NCBI GenBank assembly: GCA_910579785.1
Contig: CAJTVJ010000018.1
Span: 1-35,282 of the forward strand
Origin: an uncultured Christensenella sp.
GTDB taxonomy: Bacteria; Bacillota; Clostridia; Christensenellales; UBA3700
Direction: 5' to 3'
Length of the DNA stretch: 35,282 nucleotides
Below are positions 6,970-14,641 of the stretch, in pieces. Each line of letters starts with the position of its first letter. Position 1 is the first letter of the stretch. Under the pieces are notes generated by a model. The model worked only from the letters and a program-made list of their open reading frames with translations. It ran no database searches and was not told where the DNA came from. Position numbers and translations under genes: made by a program.

Positions 6970-9054
6970 TTACTTCAAAACTTCCAAAAGTCTCAAAGCT
7001 ACGCCCTTTTCATTGATATCAATGACCTTTACTCTTACTTTGTCGCCGATATTCACAACATCCTCGACTTTCTCAACTCTCTCTTTTTTGAGCTTGGAAA
7101 TGTGGATCATTGCGTCTTTGCCGGGAGCTATTTCAACGAATGCGCCGAAGTTCATTATTCTTACGACTTTGCCGTCAAATTCTTCGTCGATCTCAGGATC
7201 GTTGGCAATAAGTTCGATAGTCTTCTTTGCCTTTGCATTCATCTCTGAATCGATACCCGATACCAATACGTTGCCGTAATCGTCGATATCTATCTTAACG
7301 CCCGTCTCGTCGATTATCTTATTGATAACCTTGCCGCCGCTGCCGATAACGTCTTTGATCTTATTAGGATCGATGCTGAACGATACTATCTTCGGAGCGT
7401 ACTTAGAAAGCTCTGCGCTAGGTTGATTTATCACTTCCAACATCTTGTCAAGTATGAACAATCTGCCCTTTCTTGCCTGAGCCAATGCTTTGCGCAATAT
7501 CTCCTCGTTGATACCTTTGATCTTGATATCCATTTGGATAGCCGTGATACCGTCTACCGTACCTGCAACCTTAAAGTCCATATCGCCGAAGAAGTCTTCA
7601 AGTCCCTGAATGTCGGTAAGCACCGATATCTTAGACTTGTCCTCGTTGCTTATAAGTCCCATTGCAACGCCTGCAACCGGCTTTTTGATAGGTACGCCTG
7701 CGTCCATAAGAGCCAACGTCGATCCGCAAACCGATGCTTGCGACGTCGAGCCGTTGGAAGATATAACCTCGCTGACAGTACGTATTGCGTACGGGAATGA
7801 CTCAACTGACGGCAGCATAGGCTCCAATGCTCTCTCTGCCAACGCGCCGTGACCGATCTCTCTTCTGCCTGGGCTCTTTAACGGCTTTGCCTCGCCCGTG
7901 CTGTACGGCGGCATGTTGTAATGATGGATATATCTCTTGCATACTTCGTCGTCAAGACCTTCGAGCTTTTGAACTTCCGAAAGACTGCCGAGCGTACAGA
8001 TAGTCATGACCTGAGTTTGACCTCTCGTGAATACGCCGCTGCCGTGAACTCTCGGCAAAATGCCGTGTTCGCACCATATTGGACGTATCTCTTCCAAACT
8101 TCTTCCGTCAGGTCTGATACCCTTATCCAATATCTTAGCTCTGACCTTGGACTTCTTCATTGCGTACAAAGTCTCTGCAATATCCTTCTTGCCGTCTGGG
8201 AATTGCTCTGCGAAATGTGAAAATACGTCTTCGTCAAGAGCGTCTTCTGCCTTATCTCTGTCCTGCCTGTTGAAATTGTCAAGCACTGCGTCCATCTTCT
8301 TGTCAGCGTATGCCTTGACAGCCTCTTCGATATCAGCTTGCGGATGATAGAGATTTGGCACGATCTTTTCTTTGCCTATCTCAGCCTGTATGCCGTCGAT
8401 AAATGCGACAATCTTCTTGATTTCCTCATGACCGAACAATATTGCGCCGATCATCTCGTCTTCGGTAAGTTCATTTGCGCCTGCCTCAACCATCAAGATA
8501 GCCTCTTTCGTACCGCTCAAAGACAAGTGAAGTTTGGACTTCTCTCTTTGCTCGGTGTTGGGGTTGATGACGTACTCTCCGTCTACGTATCCAACTATGA
8601 CAGAGCCTGTCGGACCTGCAAAAGGTATGTCGGATATGCTGAGCGCCACTGAGCTGCCTATCATTGCATAAACTTCCGGCGGAATGTCGGGGTCAACCGA
8701 CAAAGCGGTAGCTACTACTGCAACGTCATTGAAAAAGCCCTTTGGGAATAGCGGACGAAGCGGTCTGTCGATAAGTCTCGACGTCAATATCGCCTTGTCG
8801 CTTGCTCTGCCTTCGCGCTTCTTAAATCCCCCCGGGATCTTTCCTACGGAATACATCTTCTCTTCATAATCTACTCCAAGCGGGAAAAAGTCTATTCCGT
8901 CTCTCGGAGTTTTTGCCATGGTCACGTTGACCATAACGGCGGTTTCGCCACATCTGACAATACAGCTGCCGTTGCTGAGACCGCAATATGCGCCCGTCTC
9001 AACGCTGACTTCTCTACCGCCGATAGTAGTCGTAAAAATTTTTCTATTTATCAT
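6970..9054 (-). CDS. pnp: Polyribonucleotide nucleotidyltransferase (PNPase)
   Basis: Phosphorolytic 3'-5' exoribonuclease that degrades mRNA with phosphate and releases nucleoside diphosphates; a cytoplasmic trimer. About 694 residues from the ATG at 9052-9054, chosen because GGAGG lies eight bases upstream; a TTG five codons earlier overlaps that site. Domain order is complete: first RNase PH-like domain (GKIPGGFKKREGRASD, LIDRPLRPLFP), alpha-helical linker, second RNase PH-like domain with the catalytic DFFGDMDFKVAGT segment, a KH domain with its IGSGGKVI loop, and an S1 domain (GKVVRIMNFGAFVEI). It follows rpsO, as in most bacteria; a weak terminator lies in the gap, so part of the transcription may come through from rpsO. 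Confidence 0.98.
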   Translation of the reverse strand: MINRKIFTTTIGGREVSVETGAYCGLSNGSCIVRCGETAVMVNVTMAKTPRDGIDFFPLGVDYEEKMYSVGKIPGGFKKREGRASDKAILTSRLIDRPLRPLFPKGFFNDVAVVATALSVDPDIPPEVYAMIGSSVALSISDIPFAGPTGSVIVGYVDGEYVINPNTEQREKSKLHLSLSGTKEAILMVEAGANELTEDEMIGAILFGHEEIKKIVAFIDGIQAEIGKEKIVPNLYHPQADIEEAVKAYADKKMDAVLDNFNRQDRDKAEDALDEDVFSHFAEQFPDGKKDIAETLYAMKKSKVRAKILDKGIRPDGRSLEEIRPIWCEHGILPRVHGSGVFTRGQTQVMTICTLGSLSEVQKLEGLDDEVCKRYIHHYNMPPYSTGEAKPLKSPGRREIGHGALAERALEPMLPSVESFPYAIRTVSEVISSNGSTSQASVCGSTLALMDAGVPIKKPVAGVAMGLISNEDKSKISVLTDIQGLEDFFGDMDFKVAGTVDGITAIQMDIKIKGINEEILRKALAQARKGRLFILDKMLEVINQPSAELSKYAPKIVSFSIDPNKIKDVIGSGGKVINKIIDETGVKIDIDDYGNVLVSGIDSEMNAKAKKTIELIANDPEIDEEFDGKVVRIMNFGAFVEIAPGKDAMIHISKLKKERVEKVEDVVNIGDKVRVKVIDINEKGVALRLLEVLK

Positions 9055-9118
9055 CAAACTAACCTCCAATAATTAGTAATTTAATCAAATGTCTTTTTGC
9101 AGCTTTACAGCTTTTGCC

Positions 9119-9150
9119 TAAAAAATAGGGGTGTCAAAACGACAGCCCCG
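9119..9150 (-). terminator. Terminator between rpsO and pnp
   Basis: Minus-strand GGGG-C-TGTC / GACA-CCCC stem with one bulged base and a short loop, followed by TATTTTTT. It lies a few bases after the rpsO stop, so it probably lets only part of the transcripts through to pnp. The stem could also be an RNase target. Confidence 0.65.
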
Positions 9151-9156
9151 TATTTT

Positions 9157-9435
9157 TTACTTTCTTATGCCGAGTTTTGCTATCAATTCACGGTAACGCT
9201 CTATGTCGGTATCTTTGAGATATTTCAACATACTTCTTCTCTTACCTACCATTTGAAGCAAGCCTCTTCTTGAATGGAAATCGTTCTTATGCTCTGCAAA
9301 GTGATCGTTGAGTTGAAGAATTCTTTGCGTCAAAAGCGCGATTTGAACTTCCGGAGAACCTGTGTCTCCTTCGTGCTTAGCAAAAGCAGTCATTACCTCT
9401 TGCTTTGTCATTTCTTTTACGTTGATAACTTCCAT
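9157..9435 (-). CDS. rpsO: 30S ribosomal protein S15
   Basis: Primary 16S rRNA-binding protein of the small subunit. 92 residues, near the usual 88-90; the few extra residues are at the N-terminus (MEVINVKEMTKQEV). The signature HEGDTGSPEVQIALLTQRI and the DFHSRRGLLQMVGKRR segment that contacts the three-way junction of 16S rRNA are intact. The ATG has AAAGGAGG seven bases upstream. It heads a unit with pnp and is preceded by a leader of about 105 bases that could carry an S15-responsive structure, a known form of control for this gene in bacteria. Confidence 0.98.
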   Translation of the reverse strand: MEVINVKEMTKQEVMTAFAKHEGDTGSPEVQIALLTQRILQLNDHFAEHKNDFHSRRGLLQMVGKRRSMLKYLKDTDIERYRELIAKLGIRK

Positions 9436-9439
9436 TTTT

Positions 9440-9540
9440 TAGCCTCCTTTCTGTGGAAATTTAATTAAGCGATAGCCAAGTAATACATTGGAGTCTTTGC
9501 ATAACCTAGCCACGTTATTTGAATGTCTTTATGACACAAC
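9440..9540 (-). ncRNA. Possible regulatory leader of rpsO
   Basis: About 100 untranslated bases between the predicted transcription start and the rpsO ribosome binding site. I can draw only short, imperfect stems, such as TGTC-ATAAA-GACA, so a specific S15 leader class cannot be assigned by eye. It is listed because rpsO leaders commonly bind S15. Confidence 0.25.
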
Positions 9541-9543
9541 AAT

Positions 9544-9587
9544 ATTCTAACACATAAATTTTTCACTTGGCAAGCATTTTTTGCCAA
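9544..9587 (-). promoter_or_regulatory. rpsO promoter overlapped by an inverted repeat
   Basis: Minus-strand TTGCCA (9568-9573) and TAGAAT (9544-9549), 18 bases apart. The -35 box lies inside a perfect inverted repeat TTGGCAA-N7-TTGCCAA (9567-9587), which has the shape of a repressor operator but could also be the terminator stem of something upstream. Confidence 0.5.
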
Positions 9588-9648
9588 AATATAAAATAAA
9601 TATTATTTAATATCAACTCAGTATAGTTGTGATGTCAATATATATTCA

Positions 9649-9891
9649 ATTAGACCTCTCGACTGCGCTGGAATTGAGCTAATATTGCTTATAGCAAGCT
9701 TAAATCGGTCATTTCGACTGATAGTGGAATGGAGAAATCTCAACCGCTTATTCAATTCGATTAGACCTCTCCGCGTTGGTCGAGGTGACTATATTGTTTG
9801 TAGCTAATCAAACTTTATGTCATTTCGACCGAAGCGTAAGCGGAGCGGAGAAATCTCAACCTTTTATTTTATAATTATTGAGATTTCACCC
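9649..9891. repeat. Repeat cluster B (two opposed arm pairs)
   Basis: Minus-strand arms at 9649-9670 and 9759-9789 alternate with plus-strand arms at 9708-9743 and 9819-9859. The minus-strand arm 9759-9789 is identical over its 31 bases to one in cluster D. A further partial arm (TTGAGATTTCACCC, 9878-9891) reaches into the last codons of hemZ. The opposed arms would fold into long RNA hairpins between the hemZ 3' end and the rpsO promoter. Confidence 0.8.
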
Positions 9892-11316
9892 AAAAAACTC
9901 CTCTTTATCGGCAATCATTTTATCTCTTCTTTGAAGATATACGTCTATTCCCTTAGGATTGGCAAGCCTCTCTATTCTTTCGCCGTCAAAAATTCTTTTG
10001 GAAATTCCGCCGGCGCCGTTGGCGATTATACTAGACACCTCTTCCATGATATGTATATTATATATACATTCCTTGCCTTGTCTGCAATATCCGACGTTTT
10101 CCAAATTGCCGCTCATATACTTTTGTTTATACATATAATACGGCAAATAACCGCTCTTTTCCACCGCTTCGCGCGCATAATCTACCATTGCGTCTGCAAG
10201 CTCAAAACCGGCATTGTCATATCCTCCGACTTTAAGCGCAGATCCCTTTTTGAGCGCAAGCGTATGCACTGTGATATTGTCGGGCGCAAGGGATATAGCC
10301 TTATCCACTGAAAATACAAAATCTTGCAGACTCTCTCCCGGCAGCATAGCTATCAAGTCCATATTTATGTCAAAATCATACTCTCTCGCCATACCGTATA
10401 CCTTGTATATGTCGTCTACGCTGTGACTTCTGCCTATCAAGTCAAGCGTATTTTGATTGAAAGTCTGAGGATTAACAGATATTCTTGATACTCCGTACTT
10501 CTTCATTATATCGAGTTTTGCTCTCGTAATCGTATCGGGTCTGCCAGCTTCCACCGTATATTCTTTGCAATCAAACTTTGCCGCGCTTACTATCCGCTCA
10601 AAATTGACGTCGTCAAGAGAAGTAGGCGTTCCGCCTCCGATATAGACAGATGCGACCTTGTAGCCCATTTTGTCCATAATTTTTTTAGTACATTTTAATT
10701 CATCTACCAATATGTCGCAATAAGGCGTGACAAACTTTTTTATCCGCCAAAGTTCCGCCGAGATAAAAGAACAGTAACTGCAACGCGACACGCATATAGG
10801 TATATTGACAAAGACGTCGACTTCTCCGCATTTGGGAGAATACCACTTGATTTGATTGTTGCATATATTCTTTATAAGATCAAGTTTATCCTTCGACACT
10901 TTGAGCGTATTCAAAAAGTAGCCGTCCGCGTCCATTCCCTTGGCAAGAGTCTCATGATACAGCTTCGTCGGGCGTATCCCCGTAAGCGAGCCGTACGGCA
11001 ATTTAACTTTTGTAATATCAGATAAATAATCATACAGCATGACTTTGCTATGTCTTTTGATTTGAGCATTGAGTTTGGTCTCATAGCAATCGCTATCTTT
11101 ATTGACCAAAAACTTCTTATCAAAATATAGTCTTCTAAATACTTTTGAATTATCGCGTTTTATAAAACAATCAAAGGAGTTTTCGTCTAAATTTTGTATT
11201 TCCAGCTCAATAAGTTCCCCCTCGTCATCAAGCTCGACATATGGATAAAACGCTCTTAATATATCCCTGTAATCATTGTCAAATTCGCTCTTATTACATC
11301 TAAAATTTATCTTCAT
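9886..11316 (-). CDS. hemZ: Radical SAM protein of the HemZ / coproporphyrinogen dehydrogenase family
   Basis: Oxygen-independent coproporphyrinogen III oxidase-like radical SAM enzyme; 476 residues, slightly shorter than Bacillus HemZ (about 500). The iron-sulfur motif CVSRCSYC (C175, C179, C182) is intact, followed by YIGGGTPTSLD near residue 225, which contacts SAM. The N-terminal extension with LPYGSLTGIRPTK (about 106-118) marks the HemZ branch rather than HemN or HemW. Whether this branch makes haem is uncertain, and no other haem gene is in the window. The ATG has GAGGGGA just upstream. It is the last gene of the rel-dtd-MBL-hemZ operon, seven bases from its neighbour. The stop codon lies in sequence matching a repeat arm. 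Confidence 0.88.
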   Translation of the reverse strand: MKINFRCNKSEFDNDYRDILRAFYPYVELDDEGELIELEIQNLDENSFDCFIKRDNSKVFRRLYFDKKFLVNKDSDCYETKLNAQIKRHSKVMLYDYLSDITKVKLPYGSLTGIRPTKLYHETLAKGMDADGYFLNTLKVSKDKLDLIKNICNNQIKWYSPKCGEVDVFVNIPICVSRCSYCSFISAELWRIKKFVTPYCDILVDELKCTKKIMDKMGYKVASVYIGGGTPTSLDDVNFERIVSAAKFDCKEYTVEAGRPDTITRAKLDIMKKYGVSRISVNPQTFNQNTLDLIGRSHSVDDIYKVYGMAREYDFDINMDLIAMLPGESLQDFVFSVDKAISLAPDNITVHTLALKKGSALKVGGYDNAGFELADAMVDYAREAVEKSGYLPYYMYKQKYMSGNLENVGYCRQGKECIYNIHIMEEVSSIIANGAGGISKRIFDGERIERLANPKGIDVYLQRRDKMIADKEEFFG

Positions 11317-11322
11317 ATCCCC

Positions 11323-11931
11323 TCAATAAACACTGCTATTTGCGCGCTCGCCTGCAAGAGTTGTCGACGGACCGTGTCCGCAAAGCAATATCTTATCGCC
11401 TTCTCTATCAAATAATTTGCTTATGGAATTTTGCAGCTGCGCTATATCTCCCCCTCTCAAATCGTATCTGCCAAAACCGTCTTTAAATATAGTATCGCCG
11501 CAGAAAATCACGTCTTCTAACACATAACATACTCCGCCCAAAGAGTGACCGGGAGTGTGTATTACCTCGATATTTTTTCCGCAAATTTCTATAACTTCGT
11601 TTCCTTCAAGTACTACGTCGACGTCAAATCTTGGGAATTTTCTGCCAAAATCAAGAGGATTGTCAATAAAATCCACGTCGCTTTTGTGCATATAAATTTT
11701 TGCGCCGTATTTCTCTTGCAAAAGTCTTGCGCCGCCTATATGATCAAAGTGTCCGTGAGTTATCAATACGCACTTGACGTCCAAATTTCTTTCGTCAATA
11801 TATGAAATCAACTTATCGCTCTCCGTCGCAGGATCAACGATAAAGCAAGTTCTATCCTGCATATTTTCAACCAAATACGTGTTGGTGCGCATAAGCCCAA
11901 GCACAAACGTAGTTATCTTTATATTATCCAC
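11323..11931 (-). CDS. Metallo-beta-lactamase-fold hydrolase (glyoxalase II-like)
   Basis: Cytoplasmic di-metal hydrolase, 202 residues, of the YqgX / hydroxyacylglutathione hydrolase-like group. The metal motif THGHFDHIGG (about residues 58-67), then HTPGHSLGG, CGDTIF and LLCGHGPST supply the expected ligands. Substrate cannot be read from the sequence; thioesters such as lactoyl-thiols are usual for the group. The start is GTG, with GGAG eight bases upstream inside the end of dtd, and only two bases separate the genes, so translation is probably coupled. The rel-dtd-MBL-hemZ order is common in Clostridia. Confidence 0.85.
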   Translation of the reverse strand: MDNIKITTFVLGLMRTNTYLVENMQDRTCFIVDPATESDKLISYIDERNLDVKCVLITHGHFDHIGGARLLQEKYGAKIYMHKSDVDFIDNPLDFGRKFPRFDVDVVLEGNEVIEICGKNIEVIHTPGHSLGGVCYVLEDVIFCGDTIFKDGFGRYDLRGGDIAQLQNSISKLFDREGDKILLCGHGPSTTLAGERANSSVY

Positions 11932-11933
11932 TG

Positions 11934-12371
11934 CTATTTCTCCAAAATCATTGTGATAGGTCCGTCATTAGACATTTCAATGTGCATATGTTCGCCGAAT
12001 ACACCCGTCGCCACCTTTCCCAAACGCCGTCTAAACTCCTCGACCGTGAAATCGTAAAGAGGCTTTGCCGCGTCATACTTTGCAGATTTTGAAAAATCAG
12101 GTCTGCGACCGCTGAAAGCATTGCCGTAAAGCGTAAAATTGGATACTACCATGACTTCTCCGCCCACGTCAAGCAGCGACTTGTTGAGTTTGTTGTTTTC
12201 ATCCTTAAAAATACGCATACCAATAACTCTGTCGACAAGATACTTGCACGTGTCGACAGTATCGCCCTCTGTGTATCCCACAAGCACAAGATAACCTTCT
12301 CCAATCTTAGAAATTTCCTCGTTATTTACAGTCAATTTGGCATTATTGACCCTTTGCAATATTATTCTCAT
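11934..12371 (-). CDS. dtd: D-aminoacyl-tRNA deacylase
   Basis: Removes D-amino acids (and glycine mischarged on tRNA-Ala) from tRNA. 145 residues, full length. The SQxT-type motif reads SNFTLYG here (residues 77-83, Gln replaced by Asn), followed by GRRPDFSKSA, and the C-terminal cross-subunit motif is NDGPIT (135-140, with the Gly-Pro pair intact). The ATG overlaps the rel stop codon by four bases (ATGA), the mark of translational coupling. The Asn in place of Gln is the only departure I see; it may be a common variant. Confidence 0.95.
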   Translation of the reverse strand: MRIILQRVNNAKLTVNNEEISKIGEGYLVLVGYTEGDTVDTCKYLVDRVIGMRIFKDENNKLNKSLLDVGGEVMVVSNFTLYGNAFSGRRPDFSKSAKYDAAKPLYDFTVEEFRRRLGKVATGVFGEHMHIEMSNDGPITMILEK

Positions 12372-14545
12372 TGACTCTTTACGTTCTTTGACGCCCTCTT
12401 TATCTCTCTTATACCCTTGATGGATTGCGTGATCTTGTCCATCAATATTCTCAGCATATTGGCATTTGCGACTTCTACCGACACCTTTATCGTAGCAAGA
12501 TTATTCTTCTCTGACTTTGCGGATATGCTTGTCATAGCGACTTTCATATTGGTAATAAGCGTCGCCACCTCTATCACAAGCCCCGTCCTATCAAAGGCAG
12601 AAATCACAAGATTGACTACGAATTTCTCTTCGCATGACGTCGACCACTCAGCCTCAATTATTCTCTCCGGCTCAAAGCCTTTGCAGTTAGGACAATCCGT
12701 CCTGTGTATTACTACGCCTCCATTGCGGGATATATATCCCAATATTTCGTCTCCCGGAAGCGGAGAACAGCACTGTGAAAACCTGTATTTAAGTCCATGC
12801 TCGCCCTTTATCACGACGCCGCCTGACTGTCTTTTGCTCGACGTCTTCTTTGTAAGCTTTTCTACGCTGTCAATCTCCTGAGCATGCTCTGACTTATAAA
12901 GTTCTACAAGCTTATTTATGACCTGCAACGACGTCAATTCGCCGTATCCGACAAGCGCAAGCACTTCTTCGGGGGTATTTAGTCCGTACTTTTGCTTTAT
13001 AAACTTACCCCAACTCTCCGTCGCCAGCAGTTCATTGAGCGAAAATCCCCTGTGTTTTGCCTCTCTCTCCAAGATTTCCCGACCGTGTTTTTCGTTTTCC
13101 TCACGCATCTCTTTCTTAAAAAAGGATCGAATCTTGCTCTTTGCACTGGGAGTTATGACGAATTTCAGCCAATCTCTCGACGGTCCTTTTGAGGAATTTG
13201 ACGTAATGACTTCGACTACGTCGCCGTTGTTAAGTTTGGTACTAACCGGCATTATACGGGAATTTACCTTTATGCCCGTACACTTTTCGCCGACCTTGCT
13301 GTGCACCGCATATGCAAAATCTACTCCGGTAGAGCCGTTGGGCAAGTTGAATACGTCGCCTTTTGGCGTAAATACGAAGACTTGATCGGCATATAAGTCG
13401 ACTTTGAGCATGTCAAGATACTCTTGCGAGTCGCTCGCCTCCTCTTGAAGCTGCATAACGTTGCGTATCCAAGCCAGCTTATCGTCTTCTATTTTCGTCG
13501 TGTCTATATTGCTGCCTTGCTTATACTTCCAATGCGCGGCGATACCGTATTCGGCTATCTTGTGCATCTCGTACGTGCGGATTTGAATTTCAAAAGGCGC
13601 GCCGTATGACGTAAGCACCGTCGTATGCAACGATTGATAAAGATTGGCTTTCGGCACGGAAATATAGTCTTTAAATCTTCCCGGAAGAGGTTTCCACTTG
13701 GTATGTATCGCGCCAAGCACGGCATAACAGTCTTTTACGTTGTCGACTATCACTCGCAGCGCTATAAGGTCATAAATCTGCTCAAAAGGTTTCCCTTTTT
13801 TGAGCTTTCTGTAAATACTGTAAAAGTGTTTAGGTCTGCCGTTGACTTCGCCTTTAACGCCCAATTCGTCAAGCATCTCATGCAATTCACCAGAGATATG
13901 ACCCACCATATCCTGCCTTTCGCCCTTTGTCTGCGCAACCTTTTCCGCTATGTAATAGTAGCTGTCGGGATACAAATATCTAAGACAGAGGTCTTCAAGC
14001 TCGCCTTTGACGCTTGAAATACCAAGTCTTGCGGCTATGGGAGCGTATATATCCAAAGTCTCCTGAGCAATCCTCTTTTGCCCTTCTTCGTCCTTAAAAG
14101 ACAGCGTGCGCATATTATGCAGTCTGTCGGCAAGCTTTATGATTATCACGCGTATATCGTTGCTCATCGCCATAAACATACGGCGCAGATTTTCCGCTTG
14201 CTCTTCAAGCTTTGACTTAAAGTTGAGTTTGCCGAGCTTTGTCACGCCCTGCACAAGCGAAAGCACCACCGACCCAAAAATCTGACTTATATCTTCGGCG
14301 GTATATTCCGTGTCTTCGATTACGTCATGCAAAAGCGCGGCGACGACGGTGTCGCAATCGAGTCCCATGTCAATGAGAATTTCGGCGACAGCATTGGGAT
14401 GTATGAAATAATCTTCGCCCGACTGCCTCTTTTGCCCCGCGTGCGCGGTCTTGGCAAAATAGTAAGCCTTGATTATCTTCTCAGCATTGGACTCGTTGTA
14501 ATTCTCCTGAACTTTATTTATAAATCTAATTTTTTGCTCTTCCAC
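12368..14545 (-). CDS. rel: Bifunctional (p)ppGpp synthetase/hydrolase Rel
   Basis: Makes and degrades the alarmone (p)ppGpp in response to uncharged tRNA on the ribosome. 725 residues, full length for the Firmicute Rel. The hydrolase domain is intact: H35 in TAHAGQK, LLHDVIEDTEYT with H73/D74, and ADRLHNMRTL with D140. The synthetase domain has GRPKHFYSIYRKLKK and YQSLHTTV. Then follow TGS (VFVFTPKGDVFNLPNGST), the zinc-finger region (FSQCCSPLPGDEILGYI, HRTDCPNC) and a C-terminal ACT domain. So both activities are predicted. Start is GTG with AGAGGA upstream. It heads the operon with dtd, the MBL hydrolase and hemZ under its own strong promoter. apt, often found between recJ and rel, is absent. 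Confidence 0.97.
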   Translation of the reverse strand: MEEQKIRFINKVQENYNESNAEKIIKAYYFAKTAHAGQKRQSGEDYFIHPNAVAEILIDMGLDCDTVVAALLHDVIEDTEYTAEDISQIFGSVVLSLVQGVTKLGKLNFKSKLEEQAENLRRMFMAMSNDIRVIIIKLADRLHNMRTLSFKDEEGQKRIAQETLDIYAPIAARLGISSVKGELEDLCLRYLYPDSYYYIAEKVAQTKGERQDMVGHISGELHEMLDELGVKGEVNGRPKHFYSIYRKLKKGKPFEQIYDLIALRVIVDNVKDCYAVLGAIHTKWKPLPGRFKDYISVPKANLYQSLHTTVLTSYGAPFEIQIRTYEMHKIAEYGIAAHWKYKQGSNIDTTKIEDDKLAWIRNVMQLQEEASDSQEYLDMLKVDLYADQVFVFTPKGDVFNLPNGSTGVDFAYAVHSKVGEKCTGIKVNSRIMPVSTKLNNGDVVEVITSNSSKGPSRDWLKFVITPSAKSKIRSFFKKEMREENEKHGREILEREAKHRGFSLNELLATESWGKFIKQKYGLNTPEEVLALVGYGELTSLQVINKLVELYKSEHAQEIDSVEKLTKKTSSKRQSGGVVIKGEHGLKYRFSQCCSPLPGDEILGYISRNGGVVIHRTDCPNCKGFEPERIIEAEWSTSCEEKFVVNLVISAFDRTGLVIEVATLITNMKVAMTSISAKSEKNNLATIKVSVEVANANMLRILMDKITQSIKGIREIKRASKNVKSQ

Positions 14546-14575
14546 TTGCTTCCTCTTATATATTTATATACATAT

Positions 14576-14604
14576 ATTATATATGCGAAAACCTATCATG
14601 TCAA
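14576..14604 (-). promoter_or_regulatory. Consensus sigma-A promoter of the rel operon
   Basis: Perfect TTGACA (14599-14604) and TATAAT (14576-14581) 17 bases apart on the minus strand, about 30 bases upstream of the rel GTG. A hairpin TTTAGGCG-C-CGCTAAA (14625-14640) between the recJ stop and this promoter may end the recJ transcript, though it lacks a T run. Confidence 0.85.
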
Positions 14605-14641
14605 TATGCAAATAATTTATCACGTTTAGCGGCGCCTAAAA

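Noticed and set aside
9817..10311. Plus-strand frame of 164 codons at the hemZ 3' end
   Set aside because: It begins in a repeat arm and runs antisense to conserved HemZ coding sequence.
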